In this document: one piece after another, positions 1 through 11,459 of the stretch
Numbering within the stretch: position 1 is the stretch's first letter
How the letters are laid out: every line of letters starts with the position of its first letter
Source: Syngnathus acus
Lineage: Eukaryota > Chordata > Actinopteri > Syngnathiformes > Syngnathidae
Assembly (NCBI RefSeq): GCF_901709675.1
Contig: NC_051088.1
Location: 12,627,693 to 12,691,692 of the forward strand
Reading direction: 5' to 3'
DNA length: 64,000 nucleotides
Program-made: the position numbers and the translations under genes
The notes under the pieces: generated by a model
The model's input: the letters and a program-made list of their open reading frames with translations, nothing else
Database searches by the model: none
What the model was told of the DNA's origin: nothing

Positions 1-783
1 TAAAATAAATAAAACTAAACTTGTAATATTCCGATACTAATTATTCGCTGGACAGTCGTGTCGCGTACGGCTTGATCGTCATCGTGTAACGTTTCCACAC
101 AGTAGTGAAACAATGTATAAACTATCAACAAAAACTCAAGCGTATATATTTATAACGAAACACTGAGGCATTTTGTGTTACCTTTTATTCTTTTCCAGTG
201 TTGTTATCCAGATAATCAGACAGGCAGTCAAGGAGTCGCTCGCGAACAACCTGAGAGAAACCCAGCTAGGTAGTCTATCCAGGCAGGCTAATGCTACACA
301 GGTAGCAACTTAGCTTACACGGCTAACTGGGGAAATGACTGCTTCGGTTTTCAGAGGCACTCGTTGACAATTCAAGAACCGGACATTAATAAAAGGGACG
401 ACCTCCAGTTAAAAATCTGCTCCTATATTTTCTTCTTCTCGTAAAACGTTGTGCGTGGGACGACGTTAAAAGTAAAACACATGACAGGGCCAGTGTTGTT
501 AGTAAATGTGATTAATCTTTGACCCCGAGTTTTGATTCTACGGCAGAACATTTTCAGCGAACAAAAGATTCCCAAATTTGTGGGGAGGCATCTCTTTATT
601 TGTGTATTGTGTGTAGTAGTATAACCACAATATAGAAAGAACACTGTTTTCCTTTGCTTGCTGGTTCCTGGACTTTGTGGTATGTGAAGAGACAAAACTC
701 GGGGCAAAAAATCTCTCAAGGAAATCCCCTTCCTTCTTCCGCATTAGGTGTCTACGTCACTTTCACACAGCTACTCTGCTCTT
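1..783. other. Region upstream of tmed4, no gene seen
   Basis: No convincing coding exon was found on either strand. The part next to 784 presumably holds the tmed4 promoter and 5' UTR, but no TATA box, CpG cluster or first-exon donor was clear enough to call. The short open frames here have no recognisable protein similarity. Confidence 0.5.
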
Positions 784-2622
784 ATGGTGGAAGAGCCTTC
801 TTCGTACAAGATGCTTACCGCCACCACGGTTGGACTTTTGATAGTAGCTTGGATTCATCCAAGCTATGCACTCTATTTCCACATAGGAGAGACGGAGAAA
901 AAATGTTTCATCGAGGAAATTCCAGACGAAACCATGGTGATCGGTAAGACGTTGGCTTTGTCTTTCGGCAAAGCTAGCTTAAGCCATCTGGCTTGCTTTG
1001 GGACACTGAACGTGTTAAGATGATTGTAACAATCGTATTATTCCCAAATTGCAATTCTCTATTATTGCCCAGAAGATTTTTTTATTAATCATTCGCACCG
1101 ATTCTCCATTTAAACACTTGAATGTTTCAAGGCAGATACTGGACTAATTGTGTCGACCGGTTTCGTGACATTGCGTAGGACACGTGGATTATTCACCTGC
1201 TTTTTTTTTTTTTTTTGGATGATCCACTCACTGACAGTTGACTTTTGTTTGTTTTATTATGTCGGCGTCATTAGTATTAATTATATAAATTAATGCGAGA
1301 GGCATGCCAAGAAATCAACAATAAAGAGCTCTATGTGAAAGCGTGCTCAATTCGAAGTGACTTGATAAGTTTTCATAATAAAAATTCAACAGATGTGTTC
1401 TCGGTGGCACTTAGGTTCAGGGTCATCTTATCCTGCAATAAATATTGTTTGCTATTTCAACTGCAACGTGGATACAAATGTGCTCAGATAGTGCGAGCAA
1501 ACTCATTTCAATTCATGAGGGGGTTTAGCATTTGACAATTTTACCAGATAGAAGAGGGACTCATTTTGTTCATTTTGATGCAGTAGTCTGCAGACTGTTT
1601 TCCATTTTTTTAATAATGATATAATGACCTAATGAGGTGCATTTGTCTCTTTACAGGAAAGTACAGTACTCAGCTTTGGGACAAACACACCAATTCCTTC
1701 CTCCCATCCACACCGGGACTTGGAATGCATGTTGAGATCAAGGATCCTGACACAAAGGTATGAAAAGAACATTAAATATTCAAACAAATGTTGATTATCA
1801 AGTTTAAAAAAAACAACAAAAAATGGCGTTGATAGGTAGATTTGTGGGATTTTCTTTGTGGAATTAGTGACTCACTACAGCAAGCCCTGATGGGACAATC
1901 ACAAATATTTAGATAATGATGGTGAGTATGTTGAGGTGTTCTACTGTATTGCAAAAACAAAGATGTTCTTGTCCGATCATTTCAGGTCATCCTGTCTCGT
2001 CAGTATGGGTCAGATGGTCGGTTCACCTTCACATCTCATACTCCAGGAGAGCACCAAATATGTCTGCACTCCAACTCAACCAAGATGGCGCTGTTTGCTG
2101 GAGGCAAACTGGTAGGACCCAGCTTCTGATATTTTCTCATCCAACCTCTTATTTGATTACTTTGGTTGGAATCAGCTCAAGGGTTTGGAAACTACATACA
2201 GTCTGTTGGCCTGTGCATTTCTAACTGTGATCTTCCCAATGTTGCAGAGAGTCCATCTGGATATTCAGGTTGGCGAACATACCAATAACTACCCAGAAAT
2301 TGCAGCCAAGGACAAGCTGTCCGAGCTGCAGTTGCGTGCCAGACAGCTTCTTGATCAGGTCGAACAGATCCAAAAGGAACAGAATTACCAAAGGGTGAGT
2401 GATACATCGAACAAGCTGCTAGCTCGACTTTTCTTCCGTCTCCAGTGCCTAAAAGGATGTGTCTTTGCGCAGTATCGAGAGGAGCGCTTCCGTATGACCA
2501 GCGAGAGCACCAACCAGCGCGTTCTCTGGTGGTCCATTGCCCAGACGCTCATTCTCATCCTCACGGGCATATGGCAGATGAAGCACCTCAAGAGCTTTTT
2601 CGAAGCTAAGAAACTGGTTTAG
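784..2622 (+). CDS. tmed4: Transmembrane emp24 domain protein 4 (p24 alpha family cargo receptor)
   Basis: This p24-family type I membrane protein cycles between ER and Golgi in COPII and COPI vesicles and helps sort cargo. Coding exons are 784-943, 1657-1757, 1986-2111, 2248-2394 and 2473-2622. All introns are GT/AG, the frame is kept, and the total is 227 residues, the usual length for TMED4. Visible features are a signal peptide ending near Ala29 (an alternative start at 811 also precedes it), then [13 protein letters not shown] opening the GOLD domain. The GOLD cysteines are Cys41 and Cys113. A coiled-coil segment follows in exon 4, then a membrane span around 195-214. The short cytosolic tail contains FF and ends in KKLV, a dilysine COPI retrieval signal. 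The membrane segment (WWSIAQT...ILTGIWQM) fits TMED4 better than its paralogue TMED9, judged from memory of both proteins. The gene converges on plpbp. Confidence 0.93.
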
Positions 2623-3673
2623 CCGGAGAGTGAAGACAAGCAGCGATGGGGAGCGACAGACACAACACCTATGGACAGACTTGAATGACTGGAACCAAGA
2701 CTTGCCACGCAAGAATTTAGGCAGAGACTTTTTTGTTGAGTAGCGGCCATGAATGAAGACGGAATGTGCAAATTGAAAAAGGCAGTTGTCATTCTTTTAT
2801 AACAGAACGACATCTAAGTTGCCTTTCTTTTTTTTTGTTTTTTTGTTTCATTCGATTGACAATACTGGGCATCGTTTGGTTACGTGTAAAGCAGATTTTA
2901 AGGTTTTTTTTTTGGAAATGGCTTCTTTGGGGTTCTGTAACAAGTATACTTTTAAGAAATATTCCCTTTTTCCAGCGTCTCATTTCTTTTTGGATTTGCA
3001 CTTTGAGGCAACAAGCTGCAGAGTAAGGCATTTAAAGGTTGTGGAGATGTGTGAAAGACAAACAAGCCACACCCACATTCATAAACCACTACCGGTACAT
3101 AATTATTACTATCAATGTGTAAATCCGTATGCTTTGTCTGACAGCATTTTATTCATTTTTTCCCAAATATTTCTAAACGTCACTAACTGGAAGACAAATA
3201 AGCCACACCCACATTCATCAGCAACTACATAGTTACGACTTTACAATTACATAATAAAAAAATAATAAAATCTGATTTTTAGAAGTGTCTCAAAGGGTTT
3301 GAGGTGTTGCAATTTTACTTTGTTCTAAGGTGAGGTTATTGTCTAGAAGTTGTTTCTGTGATGTTCATGCAGTTCTGTTGTCAGAACATTCTAGCTGGTT
3401 GGTATGTGGATTTTTGGGAGGGTGAGTATTTGTTATACTGTATCTTATTTATTTGTATGGGAATACCACAAAATCCTGTAGGTTCAGTTTACTTTTTTCC
3501 ATTGATTGATGGGGAAGCCATAAGTCATAAGGGTATGGATTCGTCAGTATGAAGTTTGAATTTTAAGTTACTGTTTGCAGGTGTTTCATTTAATATGTCC
3601 AACTCCATAGGTGCGCTACAGTCAACCATAAAATGTTAAGTCATGTTGATGTCATCTCCTTGTGCTTAATAAA
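2623..3673 (+). other. tmed4: tmed4 3' UTR
   Basis: AT-rich sequence of about 1.05 kb between the tmed4 stop codon and a canonical AATAAA. Open frames within it have no protein similarity and are taken as chance. An internal AATAAA-like cluster near 3250-3270 could give a shorter form. Confidence 0.6.
3668..3673 (+). terminator. Likely tmed4 polyadenylation signal AATAAA
   Basis: A perfect AATAAA hexamer about 1.05 kb after the stop codon, about 90 bp before the nearest opposite-strand signal. This is consistent with tail-to-tail genes tmed4 and plpbp. Confidence 0.6.
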
Positions 3674-3763
3674 GACATTTGGGCTATAAAAAAAAGTTTG
3701 AAAGCACTGCTTAACAAATATAGGTTAAAAAAAATACACCAGCAACAGAGATATTTCTAAAAG

Positions 3764-3769
3764 TTTATT
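3764..3769 (-). terminator. Candidate distal plpbp polyadenylation signal
   Basis: AATAAA on the minus strand. A second minus-strand AATAAA lies at 4294-4299, nearer the plpbp stop. If the distal site is used, the MITE at 3812-4064 would be part of the plpbp 3' UTR. Which one is used cannot be told from sequence alone. Confidence 0.35.
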
Positions 3770-3811
3770 GCTCTGCTTAGGTGTCCCTAAGAGCACGATT
3801 CTAAGCACTGA

Positions 3812-4064
3812 TTAAAGAGGAAGTCAAGTCAAACATTTCTTGCATTCTATGAAGTCCCATTTGTCTAAACAGGATTGAGATGAATATTGCCTTTGTGGAA
3901 TATGAATTAAGTAACAAAATTCATCTGTTTTTATCCCTCTCAGAGAGCGGCCATTTTGCCTTGTGCTGCCGAATGAAAATGACATCACAGCGCAGGATGT
4001 CACGTTTATCTGACAGAGGCACATGGAACATATAAAGCCAATTTTGATTTGACTTCCTCTTTAA
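3812..4064. mobile_element. MITE with 23-bp terminal inverted repeats
   Basis: The left end (3812-3834, starting TTAAAGAGGAAGTCAAG) and the right end (4042-4064, ending CTTGACTTCC-like then TCTTTAA) are inverted copies matching at about 21 of 23 positions. The element is about 250 bp with no coding capacity. Its interior shares GTGGAATATGAATTAA and GCGGCCATTTTGCC-like stretches with the element at 30738-31036, so the two belong to one family. It sits between the ends of tmed4 and plpbp. Confidence 0.7.
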
Positions 4065-4627
4065 ATGCTCGACTGAAGACATCTTTCCACCACAATATTT
4101 AAAACCATTGACAATGACAATCTTTTATGGGAACACACCAACTGGTACGGTCCTAGCTTGTGAAGACAATCCCTTTGCGTAGCTCCCCTTGCACCACATA
4201 TCACAGCTAGCATTCCTTCTGATTTACTCAAGAGACGAATGAGTACAAAAAACCTCAACACTAAATACACAAAAGTCATAAAGGGATGAGAGATTTATTA
4301 AGTGAAAAGTCCCGCTGCACCTGCACAATAAAAACTGGAAATAAATCCTCACAAACTCCAGCTCGATTCGGTTTATGGAGAAAATGAAAACAGAATTTTA
4401 TTCGGTTACGGTTGTCTTCTAACTTCTAGCACAGCTCGAAGGTGACAGACGGGGGTACTATACCATTTAGTGGCAAAAGATAAAAAATATATAGATTTTA
4501 TTAAAATATGCAATAATTAGGCAATCTTAACCCAATGTGTGTGTGGGAGTTTGCAGCGCTCTTCTTGTTAGCACATTTTATAGTTGTATTGTTTCTCTTA
4601 CAAAGGAAATTGACAACTTATTAGTGT

Positions 4628-7082
4628 TCAGACTGTCAGATGCTGCATTTTCTTAGCGGCTTCTTCAGACACCTGCTTGGCTGTTTTCTCCGGGCTGGGA
4701 GCCGGACTGGGGGCGGGACTGGGAATCGGAGTGTTGGCTGCGCTATTGGGATACTCCCTGTTGCCGAAGATGATGCTTCCCACCCGAACGTTAGTTGACC
4801 CAACTTCAATCTGCAATGCAACAGCATCAAAGCTGATCAAGAGTTCACACTGAAAAACAATTCATGGTTTGTCACATAATCAATGGAAATTAGCCAAATG
4901 CTAAATCACTAATATTTAGCATATCCAGTGTTGCTTATCTTGCTTCCTTTTTTTTTGCTAGTTTTTTTTTTTTTGGGGGGGGGGGGGGGGGGTCCTCATG
5001 TGAGTTTTCTTATGCTTGCGTCTAGAAACAGCCCTGCATATTTTCTGCCTTCTTCTTTCATACCATTTTTACTCTCTAACGCCATCTTGTGGCAAGCCTT
5101 GGGACTCAGGGAAAGAAGGAAAACCGCTTTGCTTTTGTGAGATAGATTTAGTAATTTAGTTGTACTTGTTTATTCAAGCACCGAGGATGCGCTTGTAGGC
5201 CGAGATTTATGATCGCGTGAAATCCTAATCCTAGTACAACTACAGTGAAAACAGATTGGTGACACTGGTCCAGTTTGTTTTCATTTTTAACATCCAGGGC
5301 AAGTTCACGTCTACGATATTCATCACATCTCCTCTTTGTTCTATATTGTTGTCACAACCCCCACAAAGACAATGCATATAAAGATTCGTGGAGATGAACT
5401 TTATCCCTTTTTTTTTCAAAATTGCCCAACCTTTAGGACATTCGACCGTATAATTAAAAAGAAGGAAAAGAAGTGTTTCTAATGGTCGTTACTCACGGCA
5501 TGTTCAAAATCAGTGGACATCCCCATGCTGAGCTCCACCTCATCCAGAGGCAGCTTCAGACTGTCACAAACCTCTTGTCGCCGGCTCAGAAGCATCTGTG
5601 AGCAAGCAAACATCATTTAAGGGGCTAAAGAAGGAAACCGTAGCTACAATTTGGCCTGTGACAAATAAGTTTGGATGGACAAATGTATACATTTGGGAAA
5701 AAAAGACCCTCAACAGCACAATGTACCTGAAAGTCTGGATTTGGGCCGAGGGTTAGGTCGTAGCCGTAACGTCCAATGGTCATGAGTCCTAAGAACTGCA
5801 GAGCGGAGCACTGCGACACGATGTGCTTGACGGTATTGACTGCTTCTTCTGGCGGGAGGCCGTATTTACCTACGTTTGCACACGTATCAATTTTTGACGT
5901 ATCAAAGTTTGACGATGAGTAGAATATACAGCTAACGAGTCAACACTCACTCTGTTCACCACTGGTGTTGATCTGCACCATGACCTTTAACCTCTGCGTG
6001 CTCGCTCCTCTGATACGCAGCCATGAGGTGTTGACCTTGTCTGCCAGTTTTGCAGAGTCAACCGTCTCAACCAAGAACAAATTTGGCACACCTGGGGAGA
6101 GGGAGACTTAACCAAACGCACATTTCAAAACGCAAATCCGACAGTTAGCCTTTACTCACCCAAGAGTTTGTTGACATTGTTCTTCTGTAGATGACCAATA
6201 AAATGCCACTTGATTTCTGGGCATGATTCTAAAATCTGAAATATTGGATCATTAGAGTAATACAGAAAATTTGCTTTGTAAAAGATGTCAACTCACCATA
6301 GGATCTGAAGCTTTATCCACAAGTTCATTAACCTGGTGTTGAGATACAAGCATGCAGTTTATTTATTGTCAATCAAAGGGATAAAAATAAAAGACTGCTG
6401 CATACTCACATAATTTTCTCCAAAGTTACGCTGGCCTTGGTTGTAAGCCTCCACCACCATCTCGGGAGGTTTGGTTTTGCTGACAGCGACAAGTTGCGGT
6501 GGCACAGCTGGTAGCGTCTGAGGAAAAAATTGTGTCCTAAGCAATGAACTCTTGAGATTATTGCAATATTGAAGTCTCTAAGTTTTTTTTTTTTTTTGTC
6601 TATATGTGCCGACTGGCGACTAGTCCAGAGTGGAAGCAAGCATGGACAAGTTGTAAGTAAAAAGTAATATTTTGTTTTCCCATTGCGTTGCATTAGCGCA
6701 TCATTTCATGGTCTACTTCTATCTAATGCACTGATTGATTGGTGACAGCCAATCAGCACGATCGATAGTCACTGATGGCTAATTTCATTTTGCATAGTGA
6801 TCAATGGCCTCATTCATTCAAATCAGGCGCACGACGAAATATGGAGCTGCCACCTCCACCACGCGTGGTGTTATGAGCCCCACTCGCTCTTATTCAAAGG
6901 TTGACATTTGACAACCTTACATAACCGAATATGGCAACACAGCGCCACTTTCGGGAAACCAGGTGAGAGCGGCGCGACCCGCTGGACTTACCCGGGCCGT
7001 AACGTACCTTGGGTCGTCGGGATGCAGCCTGGTTGACCCGCTGCACCACCGACTGGAGCGCCTTGCCTACCTCCTCCGACAT
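4628..7082 (-). CDS. plpbp: Pyridoxal phosphate homeostasis protein (PLPBP/PROSC, YggS family)
   Basis: This cytosolic and mitochondrial PLP-binding protein buffers vitamin B6 cofactor and has no known catalytic activity. Coding exons, in transcript order, are 7082-7008, 6517-6410, 6332-6297, 6235-6160, 6091-5951, 5869-5727, 5595-5497 and 4810-4628. All have GT/AG borders with the frame kept, giving 286 residues (human about 275). Family marks are VAVSKTK with the PLP Schiff-base lysine at Lys39, [56 protein letters not shown] and [14 protein letters not shown] (phosphate binding). The start at 7082 gives a short N-terminus before the fold and fits a first exon next to the promoter. The last about 30 residues contain repeated SPAP units and a charged end, longer than in mammals. 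The gene is tail-to-tail with tmed4. Confidence 0.94.
4961..4992. repeat. T13 followed by G18 homopolymer tract in the last plpbp intron
   Basis: A run of T (to 4974) directly followed by 18 G (4975-4992) on the plus strand. It lies in the intron between plpbp exons 7 and 8. Such a tract can fold as G-quadruplex or triplex and is also prone to sequencing length error. Confidence 0.7.
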
Positions 7083-7402
7083 TGCTATTTTCCACATGAC
7101 GTCGAGAGGCTGCGGCGTACGACGTAATAGTCTACGTCTCCTGTGACGACAATTGTCTTTCAAAATAAAAGCTGGTCGGAACAGGAAGCACAGGAATCTT
7201 CTTCTATTGGTTGTTACTTGGCGGTTAGCAAACAACGTAATGGCGCAATAGCGCCGACAACTGTTCGAAAGTTTGCATCCTGATCTCTCGACTTCACTTA
7301 TTCTACAGGAAAAAAAGAGAGTTGAAAAAAAAAAATAACTACGACTCCCTGGCAAAAAACACCATCACTCTAGGAGGATGTTCATTTAGTTGTTAAATCA
7401 TG
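7083..7402. other. plpbp upstream/promoter region
   Basis: The sequence just upstream of the plpbp start is moderately GC-rich with several CG dinucleotides, as expected for a housekeeping promoter. No separate gene was recognised; the long minus-strand frame at 6894-7355 is read-through of exon 1 in a different frame. Confidence 0.4.
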
Positions 7403-7715
7403 TAGGGGAAAAAAAAAATCACAATTAATCGGATTAAAACCATGTTTGAATTTCAATCCCTTTATTCAAAAACAGGACATCATTTTAGATGAATTATGAT
7501 TCCGTTAATGTTTAAGCAAGAGCAAATATTTAATTATGATTCAACTCTAAGATTTTTAGTCTACTTTTCTTGAGGGCAACAGAAATAAGAGAATAAGGAA
7601 TTGAAATGTCCACAATTTAGGCAATTTAAAATAAAAAATGTATTGAAACTATTAATTGCTTAACAAAAATAATTATCAATTAATTTGATAATCGGTTATT
7701 TATCAGCACCTCTAC
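7403..7715. mobile_element. Possible hAT-type MITE remnant
   Basis: The left edge (TAGGGG then AATTAATCGG) and, read on the minus strand from about 7715, the right edge (TAGAGGTGCTGATAAATAACC then GATTA) look like diverged ends of a short AT-rich hAT-type element. The interior is non-coding, with repeated AATTAATTGATAAT-like words. No clear 8-bp target duplication was found, so the ends are approximate. Confidence 0.4.
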
Positions 7716-7835
7716 TATTGAATAATCTTAAAATTAAATATCTGATCAATTGAGTAACTTATAACATGACTTGCATTATCAAACAACAAATAACAAATGA
7801 TAGAAATGAGAGTCGTGTTAAATAGACAAAACCAA

Positions 7836-7841
7836 TTTATT
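7836..7841 (-). terminator. Candidate polyadenylation signal of the hAT transposase gene
   Basis: A minus-strand AATAAA about 255 bp after the transposase stop codon. Confidence 0.35.
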
Positions 7842-8093
7842 CCTGAAAGAAAAAAAACGCAATCTATTCCAGGCTCCAAAATGAATCCCTTTTCATTCAA
7901 ATTGGCCACTTGTGCATTTCATGCAAGAATGAACAAAAAAGTCAGCAAAAAAACAAAATAAATAAAAGTGACATTTAACTGTACACAGAGCAAATGTATA
8001 TAAATAAAAAAATAGATACTAGGCCACTTGTAGTGTTAACGCGCCATATTCACAAAACAAACTAGACAGAGTTGCGAGCTTTTCTTGACACAT

Positions 8094-10783
8094 TTACAAA
8101 AGTCCATGATTACAATGGAGAAAAGTCAACATATCCACATGCTCAGAACTAAGACTGGCCCTCCGTCTCGAGGCGATGTTCCCAGTAGCAAAGAACAAAC
8201 GCTCCGACGGCGTCAGTGTTGCTGGAATACCCAAAAAAGACTTGGCCAGCTTTGCCAGGGTGGGATATCGAGTTGCGTTAGTTCTCCACCATAGCAGTGG
8301 ATTGTCCTTCTTGGAGAGCGGAAGTTCTCCAAAGTACTGCAAGACTTCCTTCTGCACTGTGTGACTTTGCTGCTTATCCTCGTCCTCCTCATCGCTGTTG
8401 TCAGAGTCTGACGATGATCCCAGAATAGTGTTGGTGAACGATCCGTCCTTTGGCGCAAAACGGCTTTCTAACGTGGCGGCGGCTTGGTTTCCACTTTCAT
8501 TGGACTGTCTTTCTTCCTTTATGACCGCTAGAGCCATGGATTGGATTTTACTTTGGACCTTGAACACATCTTCAGCAGGCAAGAACTTGAGTTTTCGAAA
8601 GCGTGGGTCCAAGGCGGCAGCCAGGAGGACGGTGTTAGGAGCCTCAGGCTGAAAAGAAAACAATTTTTGCCATCTCTCCGCGATCTGTTCTATCACCTGG
8701 GCTTGGAATTCCTTTACTGAATCACTTTCAAATGTTGAACTCAGTGTTGCCTTCTTGAGGTTGTGCACCAGCTGTGGAAGAGAAGAGAGAGTGACATATT
8801 GTTCCCCGTGCAGAAACTCTGTCACACTTACGAATGGCCCGAGAACTCGGGTCAGCTCCTCACTGAGGTTCCACTGCTCTTGCTTAAGATCCAGGTGGAG
8901 TTGTTTGCCATTTGGATTGACTGCAAGATCAGAAAGAGCCGCAGCCACGGGCCATCTTTGTCCAAGGAGCCTGGACAGCATGTGATATGTGCCGTTCCAC
9001 CTCGTACTTACATCGCGAATCAACATCAGTGGTGGCATTCCCATTTGTTTCTGCATTTCTTGAAGTTTGGCACAGGCCACCTCACTCTTCTTGAAGTGTT
9101 CGACCAGGGTTCTCGCAGAAGCCACACAATTAGCAATGGTTTGACTGTTTTTCAGCGTGCTCTGGACAACCGAGTTCAGAACGTACCCGGAGCATCTCAC
9201 AGAAGCCCAGCCGTGCCTCTCCTTCAAAATGGCTGCTGCTGCAACTACAGAGGCCCCGTTGTCATGGACAACCGCCTTCACCTTTGGGAAGGGGATATGA
9301 AATTTGTCAGTGGTCTCCTCCAGCAAGTCTGCAATATCAGCAGCTGTGTGATTCTCTTTGAGAGGCCCTGTTGTTAGAGAGAAGGACTTCATCTGCCAAT
9401 CTTCCCCCACAAAGTGACAGGCCACTCTGAGATAGCTCTCCGTAGCCACACTAGTCCAGACGTCTGTAGTCAATGCTACACTCTCCGTGTCCTGAAGGAC
9501 TGTTTTCAGTTTCTCTGTTATTTGTTGGTGCTTCTTTTCCATCAGACTTGTGAAATGAGATCTGGCCGGCATGCTGTATTTTGGGTTGAAAGCCGAAATC
9601 ATCTTTTTGAATCCCTCATCTTCCACCATAGACAGTGGGCGCATGTCAGTGACGAGCATTTTCAAAATGCTGTCTGTGAGCAAGGCGGCTTCTTCAACGG
9701 TGCATGACAGAGCTGGGCGGCCAAAGCAGTCCGGTGGCCGTTGTGATGCGCTGGAAAAAAAAAAAGATTCATATGATTCCAATATTTTCAAAATATTAAG
9801 AGAAGTATGTCACTATGGATTATTTTCGATAATTTTTCTTCTGTATAATATAAGGCTGCAGGTATCAAATATTTTAGTAATCTACAGAATATTGCATGGA
9901 TTAATCGGCTAAAACGTAATTTTGCTTCGTTAAAGAGCATTTATAATTTGAGTCTACATCTTCATTCCACAGCGCTGTCCTTTTGCAGATTGTAATTTAT
10001 TAGACATAAGTTTGACGTTAGTTATTATTAACAACAACATAGCTTTCTTAGGACTAACGTTACATTAGTAACGTTAATTACGTTACGTAGATTTGACCTC
10101 GTCTCGTGTCGTCCGCTCTGCAGGTGTACTGTTGTGGTAAGGTAGCACGGTTTTGCAGTGGACACATGTCACGGCGTTCTCTCTAATTCTTAATTTAAAA
10201 CGCTCCCACACCTTCGACATTTTTGGTCGTTTTTTCTTCCTGGTTTTCTCATGATTTCCCTTCTCATCTTCCATTTTTCCCGCTCCGCAAACACAACGTC
10301 GGTGGCGTAAGCGCAGTGTGTCACATTGAAAATAATCAGTGCGAAACCATGACTTGACCTTTACAATTAAATAAACGAGTACCCGAGGCAGAGAAAATTT
10401 CTGGATCATTTTTTGGTAATCGAGGTACTCGATGAATCGTTTCTGCCCTAAAATAATAATAATATATAATTTAATCTAACCGAACCAGGAGAGAGGGCGT
10501 GAGAAAGAATGAAAGAGATGAGCAGCATCTGTCCTGTTGCAAGCTCCGTTACGTTTGCGTTACGGTACCTTGTATCGGCGACGCTTGTTGAGCTTGAGTT
10601 GACTTTAACAGGATGTTTTCGCATCAGATGTTGTATCATCACCGATGTGCTATTGTGAAAGGCCAGTTCTGCGTTGCAGTACACACATTGCACTTTTCTG
10701 TCTTCTTTTTTCAATTTGAAATGATCCCAAACTTTGGACATTCTTTGTCTTTTATGGGCTCGTTCCGTCTGAGACTCCGCCAT
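8094..10783 (-). CDS. ZBED/hAT-Ac family transposase, apparently intact, two exons
   Basis: Exon 1 (10783-10569) encodes a BED zinc finger: MSKVWDHFKL, Cys33 and Cys36, then His52 and His57. Exon 2 (9750-8094) encodes the transposase body. The donor (AG|GTACCG) and acceptor (TTTTCCAG|C) join in frame, giving 623 residues without a stop or frameshift. The catalytic core has TTDVWTS (Asp168), VVHDNGAS, and DVSTRWNGTYHML. The C-terminal hAT dimerisation region shows NPLLWWRTNATRYPTLAKLA, IPAT..PSERLFFATGNI and LTFLHCNHGLL. It could be a live or recently live element, or a domesticated ZBED-like gene. I found no confident terminal repeats or target duplication around it, which leans toward a domesticated or end-eroded copy. 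An acidic, serine-rich insert lies before the dimerisation region. Confidence 0.85.
10083..10450 (-). mobile_element. 5' fragment of a second hAT element inside the transposase gene intron
   Basis: Read on the minus strand this starts TAGGGCAGAAACGATTCATC at 10450, a typical hAT end. It continues through about 175 bp of leader to an ATG at 10274. The frame encodes a lysine-rich start and a BED finger (RPKMSKVWERFKL, CVHC) that breaks off after HNST. The zinc-binding His pair is lost. It resembles, but is not identical to, exon 1 of the flanking gene (MSKVWDHFKL, CVYC), so it is a separate related copy. The 3' part of that element is missing. Confidence 0.6.
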
Positions 10784-11343
10784 CTAGCCACCTTATTTCA
10801 CGGCGGATTAGTGTGCGTCTAGAATAACAGTCCGTCTGGAAAATTGTCCCTGAAGCTAAACATAACGCTCGCTATATAGGAATGAAACGAAACCTCGATT
10901 TTCGACCTTTTTATTGTAAACGAATTATGAGTTACGTCTTCCTTCCCTGTTGAACTACGTATTAACAACATCCACTTGATTATTTTTATTTTTTTTATAT
11001 CCGACCCCCCGAGTATTAGTGATTCTATTTAGTCTAATGAAGACAAATTAACTGAATTGCTCTTCTGGAATCTCAGTGAGATCTGGAGTGCATTTATGAA
11101 TAAATATTAGACACTTTCTGTGGAGCATTTCACATGTATTTTAATCGTTGTCATATTCTCTTGTAGTGATTATGCTCTCTTAAAAGGTCAATACTTTAGT
11201 CACAAAAATCTACCGTTATGCGTTTTGAGCTCAGCCTACATGCACCATAAAAAGTCTATCGTGGGCTCAAGCAGGTGACAAAGTGATACAGTAAACTGCG
11301 ATATTTAAGACATCAACATAAGCACAGACTACAAAGAAAATTA
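10784..11343. other. Intergenic sequence between the transposase gene and snrpg
   Basis: About 560 bp of AT-rich sequence with no convincing ORF, RNA gene or repeat. The part next to 10783 would be the leader of the transposase gene, the part next to 11344 the end of snrpg. Confidence 0.5.
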
Positions 11344-11349
11344 TTTATT
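11344..11349 (-). terminator. Likely snrpg polyadenylation signal
   Basis: A minus-strand AATAAA about 110 bp after the snrpg stop codon, a normal distance for this small gene. Confidence 0.6.
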
Positions 11350-11459
11350 CACAACAAAGCCATGAAACGTTTTACAATTAAAAAAAAGTTGTCTTGCTTC
11401 AGTTTAACCATGTAAAAAAAAAAAAAAAGTATCCACACACATGCCCCTTGCAGCCAGTC

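Noticed and set aside
6894-7355. 153-codon minus-strand frame overlapping plpbp exon 1
   Set aside because: It reads through the exon 1 donor; the true product uses the ATG at 7082 and splices at 7008.
8763-9377. 204-codon plus-strand frame opposite the hAT transposase
   Set aside because: It is the antisense shadow of a well-supported coding exon and has no family resemblance.
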